64,000 nt of DNA from Voacanga thouarsii (Eukaryota > Streptophyta > Magnoliopsida > Gentianales > Apocynaceae), in the NCBI GenBank assembly GCA_026120185.1, contig JANUWF010001273.1, positions 992,001 to 1,056,000 on the forward strand. Direction: 5' to 3'. Every line of letters begins with the position of its first letter. Position 1 is the first letter of the stretch. Shown here in pieces: positions 55,712-64,000 of this stretch. The position numbers and the translations under genes were made by a program. The notes beneath the pieces were generated by a model, which searched no databases, was not told the origin of the DNA, and saw nothing but the letters and a program-made list of their open reading frames with translations.

Positions 55712-57709
55712 TGTGAAACCCCAATCAAAACCAACCTTAGAGTAAGGGGGTTTGGATGCATATCATGCTTTATTTCATGATTAAATACGTTTTCATATGA
55801 TTTTATGTGCTTTAGATTTTAGTTTTATTGTTTTGAAGTCTTGTTGGTGAGTATTGTGTGAGAGGGGCAAAACGGTAATTTTTGCCCGAGGTGAAAATTG
55901 GGAGATAGCTTGTGGAAGGAATAGGAATTAATTTTCTTGTAAACATAGCAACAAGAGTGGTTGTGGTTTAGTGGTTAGAGCCTTAGAATTAATTCTTGAA
56001 GTCTTGCGTTCAAATTCCATCATAGAAGCTTTAGTTTGATTAAAATTTTATTTTTGCTTGGGGAGGATTAGTTTCGGCCTTAAGGGCCTAGATCAAGGGG
56101 TGATAATGACCTAGGAGAGACATGTTAGGAGAATTCCCATTTCACTCATTTGCCCTACTCGAAATTCTTAAAGGGAATTCATTCTCCATTGATATTTAGA
56201 TTTTCTTAATTTTCAACTCCTTAGTTTGATCAAGGTGTTCTATCCTTTTTCTTTCCAGAAAATTCAGTAAAGTGCTGAGGTCTTTTGGGATCAAAATATC
56301 TTGGTAAAACACTTCTTATGGCCTAGAAAATATGGAAGAGTTGTGGGAAATTCCAAGAGGAAAATCCCTCTAGTAAGCTTTCTGAATACTCTTGGAAACA
56401 TGTTTTGATGTGTGAACAGAACCCTTTATCCTGCTTCAACATGATTTTGAAAATTAATCTCTCGTGATGAGATTGACTTTTGAAAAACGACTTTTGATTC
56501 CTGAAATTATTTTATTGGACTTTTGTGCCTATGGAATGAATTGATTAGCTCTACAAAGCCTACATGAATGATGATCTAACTTACGAGTCAGCGGGATAAT
56601 ATTCTGGAAAATGTGATATTGCCCCAAAAATGATTTCATGTGAAAATCATGTGGGATCAGATAACCCTCTGGCATGATAAGTCAGAAGAGGTTGGTATCG
56701 GTAGCGTTGAGTACTCAGCAAGGACTTTGATATTTGTACAAGCTCATGTTAGAGGTAGACGGCCCTATGTAACCTAGCTAGTTCTGGGGATTATCTTACT
56801 CTAAATAGGGCGATAGAACATTGAGATAAGTTGTTTTAGCTAGCCGTTTCGCACCTGCCAGTTGCTGTGTTTGCGGGCGCTTCTTATTTGAGTCATTCGC
56901 TGGATGCCTGGCTGGGACATTCATGCATTTGGCTCCTTATCAGCTCGATGGTGATCAACATCAGGATTTGGACCCCTAGCTTATGGTGGCAAGTAAAAGA
57001 TGGTATGCTGCGTATACTAGGTATGCAGCGGTATACCTGAGCAGAAGTACACTACAGTGTACTTATTCTAGTGATGCACAGTTGAGTACTAGAGGCTGCG
57101 GACTCAGTACAATGATATGTGGTGCTGAAGGCATGAATTGTGAGACTTATATATAGGCCGATCTTCTGTTGGAGAAGTGCCTATGATTTGAAAATTGTGT
57201 CAAATATTAGAAATTTGAAATAAACTCTTCCAAAAATATTTGAGTTCTGATTAAACTCTTCTTTACAGAGTTTTGGAATTGTTTCCAGTGAATAAATGAT
57301 ATGCAATTCCACAAAAGTTTTATGTACTCTATTCTTGCATAAAGCACTAGCACATGCTGGGCTACTGGGTGATAAATCACTCACACGTGTCCTTTAAATT
57401 ACCTTTTATAGGATCCAGAGCTGAATGGACCTACGGATAGAAGGACAATACCACAGAGTCGACAGTTTAGGTTTGGACAGCTTTTCTTTTGATCATGTAT
57501 TGTATTCTTTTATAGATAGGGATGTCATGTATGAAATTCTATTATATATGTATATGTGTGGCCATTAGTGCAGGATATTTTTTAGTCTAGACCTTATATA
57601 TGTATTTACTCGGTTGTTTTATCTATAAAGATCCCTTATCCAGAAAACTAGATGGGGCGACACCCAGTATTTACATGCTTTTGCTGTTGTCTTTAGTAGG
57701 GGTGTTACA
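55712..57709 (+). repeat. Tekay 3' LTR (2.0 kb), homologous to the 5' LTR only in its first ~670 bp
   Basis: Starts TGTGAAACCCCAATC and ends AGGGGTGTTACA. Up to the AAGCTT at about 56376-56381 it follows the 5' LTR closely. After that it is a different sequence that nonetheless ends in the same terminal motif. The later part has blocks usual in LTRs of this clade, for example CGTTGAGTACTCAG and CGACACCCAG. Both ends are intact, so it looks like a real but recombinant LTR. Confidence 0.8.
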
Positions 57710-57904
57710 TGATACTTACTATTTCCTATAATATGCAATGAATATACTTGTCCTATTATGTGGTTTTAATATTTATAATTTTTAATTAAAGCTTGATTGT
57801 TTGTGGCTTTTGTTATACTATTTCCAGTGCAAGAAAAACAAACATCAATGTGCGTATTTGTGCATATAGAAAATTCATATCAAATTTACTATACATACAC
57901 ATAA
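57710..57904. other. Short AT-rich spacer
   Basis: 195 bp between the Tekay 3' LTR and the Copia-G LTR fragment. Nothing recognisable; it may be an unrecognised tail of that LTR. Confidence 0.4.
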
Positions 57905-58135
57905 AGGATCTCAGGAAAATAAAAATGCAGTAGAAAATAGTAATTTAATTTTTTTTTCCAAGCCAAAGACTAGGAATACTTACTCTTAGGCCGCTAAGAT
58001 TAAATAACAAGAGGATTTGAAATGGATGGAATACTTTGGATTGTCACGACTACTTGTTTAGCAGGAATACCAGCTAAGCGTCGACTCTTTTACATGAAAC
58101 ATGCACACCGAAATTGCGAGCTTTCAATCTTCCAA
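57905..58135 (-). repeat. Copia-G LTR fragment (3' end of the TGTTGGAATG-family LTR), minus strand
   Basis: On the minus strand it reads GAAGATTGAAAGCTCGCAAT, then a GAGTCGACGCTTAG motif, and matches 44930-45150 of Copia-H at roughly 80% by eye. It is the last ~230 bp of that LTR. On its right the integrase frame runs straight into it at about 58135, so everything between integrase and this point is deleted. Confidence 0.75.
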
Positions 58136-58870
58136 TGTAGTCCTTGAATTCACCAAGGAGATACTCTCCACCATGATCTGATCTTAACTTTTTAATTAGT
58201 TTACCTGTTTGACACTCTACCTTATATTTAAACCCCATTAATTTATTAAAGGAGTCAGACTTGCACCTTGTCAAGTAAACATAACTGAAATATGTGTGTC
58301 ATCTGTGAATGTGATAAAGTATTCATAACATCCTCTAACGGATGTAGATATAGGGCCACAAATATTAGTATGACTAACTCTTATATCTCCTTAGCCCTTT
58401 CTTCCTTTTGAGTAAAAGACCCTGTGGTCATTTTATCCATAAGATAAGATTCAAACTAAGGTCATTCATCCAATTTCAATGAGCCCAAAGACCCATTTTG
58501 GATTAACCTCTAAATCTGACGAGGATTTATATGTCCAAATCTTAAGTTCCATAAATATGAGTTATTTGATGCGACATTTCTGTTCTTATTATTAGGTTCT
58601 GTCTAAGAATTATTTATTTAAAAATTAATAGGATTAATATAGAAAATAATCCAATACATGTTTCCAAAACAAATAATATTTCTATTTTTGCTGATTGAAA
58701 AACCAGAATAGAAGAAATAGAATATCCTTGATTAATCAATCTTAAACTAAAATCAAATTCTATAAAACTAGAAGCATATAAAATATCTTTTAAAACTAAA
58801 ATTCTATTGTAATCAAATAAAAGCTCCAAATCTCCCATTGCTTTAGCTAATACTTGTGCTCTGTTACCCA
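58136..58870 (-). pseudogene. Copia-G GAG-pre-integrase and integrase, truncated
   Basis: Reading leftward: NRAQVLAKAMGDLEL and RILVLKDILYASSFIEFDFS (protease to pre-integrase link), then a decayed GLWAH...WMNDLS region. The integrase part reads SDSFNKLMGFKYKVECQTGK and LIKKLRSDHGGEYLLGEFKDYI (58135-58270). LRSDHGGEY holds a catalytic Asp. The last third of integrase and all RT/RNase H are deleted. The frame 58074-58274 carries on into LTR sequence, showing the fusion. Confidence 0.8.
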
Positions 58871-59830
58871 CTCTAAGTCCATGCTCTCCTCTATTGAGTT
58901 ACCTTATTTTATTGAACCCTTGTAAGGAGTGACAATTATGGTTAGTGGCTCCAGAATCAACAATCCAAGTGGATAATGATTCAACTATTAATATAGACTG
59001 TAAGTATAAAGTAATACGTAAAGAGGACTTGGCCAAGAAGTCTAGACAATCCTTTTTGAAGAGTTTATTCTTGCCACACTTGAAACACTTGTCCTTGGGC
59101 TTGGATGGATCGGGCTTGGATCCTTTAAACTGGGCCCTTGCATTGTTTTGAGCCTTCTTCTTGTTGAACTTCTTGGATTTGGCCCCAATTCTAGAAGATG
59201 AACCAGAACGAGTAGCCAAAATCATTAACTCAGGGTTCATAATTTTCTTAGAAGCGTGGAGTTCTTTTATCAATTCAATCAAAGACATACTGAACTTATT
59301 TAAGTTATAAATTAATTTGAACAAAGAATATGAATTTGGCAAAGTCTGAAGAACCATGTCAATTTAGCTCTGAACATCGATTATTACCCCTAGGACCACG
59401 GCCTCCTCAAAATGAGCTATCATCTTGAACATATGCTCTCAAACTGATTCCCCCATAGCCATCTTAGTGTTTATAATTGCTCTAAGAGCTTCTTGCCGTG
59501 CTGGTCGGCTCTTGTTAGCAAACATAGCGTGTAAAAATACATCGATATCATAGGAGTAGGCATGTTTTCATGCTTAGACAGAAGAACATTAGACATGGAA
59601 GCCAACACATAACATCTAGCTATCTCATCAACTTTCTTCCATGCCTTCATAGCCTCACAATCCTAGTCCACAGAATTTTCCACAATTTCAAGATAAATGT
59701 TAGTCACAGCATACTTGTACTCCTCTGCAGTAAGTACTATGTTTAGATTCCTTTTTGAATCCATATAGTTAGGTCCAGTTAACTTATTCTCTCTGAGAAT
59801 AATGGACAAATGATTGCAACCTAACATTTC
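58871..59830 (-). pseudogene. Copia-G gag and protease, broken
   Basis: Reading leftward: LRENKLTGPNYMDSKRNLNI near the start at 59800, then MKAWKKVDEIARCYVLASMS and NVLLSKHENMPT, the UBN2 gag core, with stops and frameshifts in the middle. The open frame 58899-59357 holds QTLPNSYSLFKLIYNLNKF, a Lys-rich stretch and a knuckle CFKCGKNKLFKKDC (expected His is Leu). The protease active site WIVDSGATNHNC near 58950 is intact in sequence. It is related to but distinct from Copia-A. Confidence 0.82.
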
Positions 59831-60804
59831 TGTTGATTAGGAAAAAAAAAAACTTCATTCAGAAAAATGTTTGTTTTGGAAAATCATATAAAATGCATAT
59901 TTAAAACATTATTTTATTTCCATGATAAAGTTAACCTATTAAAGATATTATAAAAATATGAAAATTTTGGCTTTTAGAAAAATTAACAGAGCTTCGTAAG
60001 AAGGTTAACAATTTTTTAAGTCAAGTGTATAACAATCGCAAATCAAACTTCCTTAACAGGTGATAATCCAGAAATAGTTCCATCAATAGGATGGTCACTA
60101 CTATCAACACCTACAGACAATATAGCATTAACACTTCCAATGATAGACAGATCAACACTAGCTCATATCCTAAACTTTAATTATAATTCATCCGTTAGTT
60201 CAATATTCTCGTGAAAATCCATTATATAGAGAGTCATGCTTCGAATGATGCGAGGATAACCACAATTTTTTACAGGAATCCGTGATGAAAGTTGTAGGGA
60301 CATTGGAACTCCTCTCCTACTTAATCTTTTGAGAAAAATATACGTTTTGGGAAAAATGTTTCTTTAAAAATTAATAAGTTTCTATTAACTTTAGTGAAAT
60401 CTAAAATTTTCACAATGTCAAGGATAAAACCCTTTAAGAGAATAAACTATGAATTTTTATTTCACTACTTAAGTTAAAACTATTTTTCTAAGAACTAAAT
60501 TTAAAATATTAAAATTCAAAACTATTCTCCATATCAAGGAGAAAAACCCCTTTGGAAGAATAAACCACGAGTTTTATTTTAAATTCTTTAGTTCCATTTT
60601 TAAAACATTTTTCGAAATTGTTTTATCTAGGGAAAATATTAATTTCTCAAAACCCTTTGTGCATTTGATCAAAAAATTAAATAAAATACTCATGCTCTAA
60701 GAAAAAACTTTTTACATACTATTTCTAGCCTATAATTCTTATGTGACCAAATAATTAATTAAACATCATCATAATAATAAAATTAGCATGATCTTGTTTA
60801 ATCT
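59831..60804 (-). other. Copia-G leader, no gene
   Basis: Noncoding leader upstream of gag. It has two imperfect direct copies of a ~116-bp unit (about 60400-60515 and 60516-60631) sharing TCAAGGA-AAAACCC and AGAATAAACTATGA-like blocks. The 5' LTR of Copia-G is not present; Athila-E lies directly to the right. Confidence 0.5.
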
Positions 60805-62197
60805 TGATGCGTAAGTTTTTTGTGTATAAAAATTATTCAAATTTAAATCCATCCTTAGACAAGTTTTAATTAAAACATTAATCCCAAATTACACATACGA
60901 GCAAGTACAGTCATCGCAAGCATAGTATTGGGAATTAACGAGTATCGATCCTCGAAGAATAAAGTAGACACTAATCACTTTTCATTCATTATTTAACTGA
61001 CCCACTAAAGTAATAAGATGATAAAAAGAAAAATAAAGAAATATGTACAACTCAATGGTGCAGGAATATGCAATTAGACAACTATCCTAGAAGACATAAC
61101 AATGAATCATTTAGTATTTATCTCAATTAATCATCATATTGGCATCATGAAAGAATAAAATAGAGTTCAATCATTTCCCAAATAATAAAATCACTATCCT
61201 ATGATTAAATTAGCAGATTTCTTAATCAAACCAACATAACCAAAAAGATGCATTAAACTCATCCTTTAACAATTATCCCTATATTCTAGGTGATAATAAA
61301 CATGAAATTAGCCAATAACCTTATACTCTAGGTGAAATTAACTAATCTTTGATTACTTCGATTCTTCATCTTAACTTCATTTCCTAAGTCCATTGAGAAC
61401 TATAATATGAAATTAATGAAATTAAATTAACTCCTAGAATTGTTTCCCATGTTAATTAGAAGTGAATCTAACTTCATCAACTCTTCCATAATTACAAGTA
61501 ATCAAACACCAAGAGTGATAAGAAAATTAATCAAATAGCTAAATTAATCCAAAAAACCATGAATCCTAAAAAAATGTCAAATTACAATGAAAATATTAAT
61601 TACATCATTATTCTAGAAAAAAAAGGCAAAAGAAATAACTCATAGACAAGTCCTCTATCTTCTCTTTGAAAACCTCCTTGAATAATGCCACTTGATTGAT
61701 GAATCTCCTCTTCTTGTGATTGGTTGCTGATTTTTATCCTCAGATTCACACCTTTGCCTTGTGTTATCCTTGTTTAAAAAAAACTTGTTCCCTATGAGTT
61801 CTGGGCCAAGTAGAGATTAGAAAATACCAAAACTCTTAAGAAATTAGCAATTCCGTGCTTGAAAGGAAAATTGAAGAGATTAGAGCCGGAGCCTATGTCG
61901 GCCATGCCAAGCCGTGCACTGGCTGGCCAAGTCGTGCTATGTTTTTTTCTATGTGATTCCCCTATTTTCTAGATTGGGACAAGCATTGGCTCAGTGGGAC
62001 ATGGCCGGCACTGGCTGTGCATTGGACGGCAACGTGATTTTTCTTCATTTTCTTCTTTTTCTGTAATAAAAAGCCAAAACTCCTTTCCAATGGTAAAATA
62101 TCAAATATGAAGGAATCTGCCTAGTTATTACATCAAATGTATCACCAAACATTCTCAAATAACTAGAAAAATATTAATGAATTTATCCCCAAACACA
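60805..62197 (-). repeat. Athila-E 3' LTR, minus strand
   Basis: Plus-strand ends TGATGCGTAAG...AAACACA, 1393 bp, the same family as the Athila-C and Athila-D LTRs (GAGTATCGATC and CTCAATGG/AAGGA blocks). The left flank ATCTT cannot be paired because the other end is beyond the window. It sits beside the Copia-G leader. Confidence 0.85.
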
Positions 62198-63520
62198 TTC
62201 CCCCACACTTAAACCTTTACTTGTCCTCAAGCAAAGCACTCTAAAACAAGGAAAACACTACGATCCTTTTTTAAAAAAGTTTAACTATAACAAAGCCATA
62301 ATTGCCTTTCAAACTTTGGATACGACTTTTCCATTGTTTCAACCCTTGAAAACATTCACAAATTGAAGTACTAGATAAGACATATCAAGACTCTTTAAAT
62401 CAAATTAAGCAAATTTATACTTTAGTTTAAGAAAATTATTTTACCCTTCAAGCATAAACGTAGATAACATGAATCATGCATGTTAAGCTATCTACCAATT
62501 CAAGCATTATAAATCCAAAAATTGCACAATTTAAGTCATGATTCAAGGAAATCACTTACTTTGTCTTCTCATTTTTTTTTTTCCAATGACTTAGGGAATT
62601 GATAACCTCAAGTGAATTGATTTCTCTTCACGTACTGTATTAGCCCCCTTACAGTCACCACTCATCATTTTTCAACAATATTTCTTTATTTCTTTTGCTT
62701 TTGAGAATAACTAGCCTCAAGAAAGTGGATTTCTCTTCACTATCCGTATTGACCCACATAATCAAGCAAAAACTGCTTTCTCACCTTCAAAGATGAAACA
62801 CTTAACTCATTTTTTAACTCATAATTAGTTTTTTTTCCACTCAATCATTCCACTGAAAGATTTTTTTCCTCACATTTCTTATCACAACTCAAAGTCAAGC
62901 AAAGTTTAAACCCATAATATACGAGTTAGCCAACAACTTTCCCAATATTCATCATATTATCTACATTCAAACTAGATGAATTAAATAATAGTTAAACACT
63001 AATGCATAAACAAAATTAACCCAATTTTTCAAATTTTAACCTATCCTATCCAATAAACCATTTCATTGTTAATAAAAATCCACTAAGTGAATGACAAAAA
63101 TAATATCCAAGAAAGTAAGATAAGTACAAGCTTGCTAAAGCAATGAAAACCACAAAAAAAATTTAAAAAAGTTAGAAAATTTTCAGTCAAAATGTGTATA
63201 CGAAAAATATCTTCAAAGCTAAATTCTCCCCCCCCCCCCCAACACTTAAATTGGACATTGTCCTCAATGGATAAAAAGATAATAATGAAAGCAAAGTTAA
63301 TGGACTAAAATAAATAAAGGGAAAGAATAGAGAAAAGAAAATACTACCATTACGGAGTAGCTCCACACATGTGATCCATCACAAGGAGTCATTGGGGAAA
63401 TATACCTAAATAAAAAACACAAAAGAAAAATAGATAATATAAATCTAGAAAAAGCAAAGAAAAAGAAGTAAAAAGGACTAAAGAAATGAATCATAGAGGG
63501 TAACATTGAGATGCTCTAAA
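62198..63520 (-). other. Athila-E 3' region with two polypurine-like tracts, no gene
   Basis: On the minus strand AAGTGTGGGGGAATG (62198-62211) abuts the LTR. A second tract, a run of about 14 G on the minus strand (63228-63241), lies about 1030 bp further inside and is followed by the conserved TGAGGACAATGTCC block. AT-rich and without credible ORFs between. Confidence 0.6.
63228..63241. repeat. Poly-C run (poly-G on minus strand), about 14 bp
   Basis: A pure C run inside the inner purine-like tract of Athila-E. In Athila-C the matching site has five C. Length is a likely sequencing or slippage variable. Confidence 0.85.
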
Positions 63521-64000
63521 GTGCGAAGTTCTTCACCCAAATATGGTTTCACATGACTTCCATTTACCTTAAAGATCCCCTTAGTCGGCTGAGAACCTTA
63601 ATAACTCCAAACAGATAAACTCGATGTATCTCATATGGTCCTGAACACCTTGATTTCAACTTACCAGAAAAAAGTCTGAGCCTAGAATTAAATAATGAAA
63701 CCTTATCCCCTTTTTTATGCCATCATGCCAACGTTTCATCTTATTCTTGTAAATTCAAGAATTGTGGTAAGCATCATTACGCCACTCCTCCAACTCATTT
63801 ACTTGAAGCAGTTCAGTTGTCCTGTAAGTTGAAGATCAAAATTAACAAGTTTAATTGTCCAATGAGCCCTATGTTCACCTTCCATTGGTAGATGATATGA
63901 TTTCCCATACACAAATCTATAGGGAGTTGTACTAATAGTAGTTTTGAAAGCTGACCTATAAGCCCAAAGAGTACCATCTAATTTCAAACTCCAGTCCTTC
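63521..64000 (-). pseudogene. Athila-E integrase C-terminal part, cut by the window end
   Basis: Reading leftward from 64000: KDWSLKLDGTLWAYRSAFKT, TISTTPYRFVYGKSYHLPME, HRAHWTIKLVNFDLQ, then after a stop the C-terminal region, which ends FKVNGSHVKPYLGEELRTLE near 63540. These match Athila-C integrase at 22400-22801 and are the end of pol. The rest of pol lies outside the window. Stops at about 63799 and leftward make it non-functional. Confidence 0.85.

Larger units (their letters stand above)
45935..57709 (+). mobile_element. Tekay-type chromovirus (Ty3/gypsy), plus strand, with mismatched LTRs
   Basis: Order: 5' LTR, initiator-Met primer site, an acidic ORF, gag with two zinc knuckles, protease, RT, RNase H, integrase with C-terminal chromodomain, purine tract, 3' LTR. 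Chromodomain and RT motifs place it with Tekay/Del chromoviruses. Pol is one reading frame broken mainly by stops. The two LTRs share their first ~670 bp at roughly 92% by eye and then differ completely. Flanking 5-mers TGCGG (left) and TGATA (right) do not match. Together this points to a recombinant element or an assembly join. Confidence 0.9.

Noticed and set aside
1..64000. A host gene or a new defence, biosynthetic or CRISPR-like system
   Set aside because: Every domain I could recognise belongs to retrotransposons or a CACTA end. No spaced direct repeats, no clustered non-TE ORFs, and no intron-exon structure with known host domains were seen.

Overview
This window looks like repeat-rich, AT-rich plant nuclear DNA, probably eudicot heterochromatin or pericentromere. 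It contains no intact host gene, rRNA, tRNA gene, CRISPR array or bacterial-type operon. Almost every recognisable stretch belongs to an LTR retrotransposon: Ty1/copia of at least three families, and Ty3/gypsy of the Athila, Tat/Ogre and Tekay chromovirus types plus one further gypsy type. One CACTA DNA-transposon end is also present. The plant origin is inferred from the retroelement families, the initiator-Met-type and Asp-type primer binding sites, and the A/T base bias. I cannot name a species.

Layout, left to right. (1) 1-27345: an old plus-strand gypsy element (Gypsy-1) has gag at 1-75 and 11452-11990, protease/RT at 11991-13609, and integrase C-terminus plus LTR at 25780-27345. Its gag is split by a full-length copia element, Copia-A (81-11446, perfect 5-bp duplication GTTAC), whose 3' LTR is split again by a 1.6-kb solo LTR with its own duplication ATTGT. 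Its pol is interrupted by a Copia-A-family solo LTR (13610-15363), by a minus-strand SIRE-like copia element (Copia-B, 15364-19287 with a scrap at 25633-25779), and by a minus-strand Athila element (Athila-C, 19288-25632) sitting inside Copia-B. (2) 27346-42040: one decayed minus-strand Tat/Ogre-like element (Tat-F) is split into four pieces by Athila-D (29220-37020, which lacks pol and carries a SIRE-like solo LTR), a minus-strand Copia-A-family solo LTR (37157-38873) and a CACTA end (39458-~40240). (3) 42041-45934: LTR fragments and the 5' end of Copia-H. (4) 45935-57709: a Tekay-type chromovirus with gag, pol and chromodomain, whose two LTRs agree only over their first ~670 bp. (5) 57710-60804: Copia-G, minus strand, with an internal deletion joining integrase to the LTR. 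(6) 60805-64000: Athila-E, minus strand, running off the window end.

How the parts relate: no pathway is encoded. Each element's gag-pol would once have served its own replication (capsid, protease, RT/RNase H, integrase), and all copies here carry stops, frameshifts or deletions. The useful information is stratigraphic. Target-site duplications and reading frames that resume across insertions allow the order of insertion to be read. The points most worth a second look are the mismatched Tekay LTRs (break at an AAGCTT), a tRNA-like box A/box B pair inside both Tekay LTRs, an acidic ORF between the Tekay primer site and gag, a pol-less Athila derivative, and duplicated polypurine-like tracts about 1.0-2.3 kb apart in the Athila elements. 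I did not find convincing evidence of a wholly new biological system.
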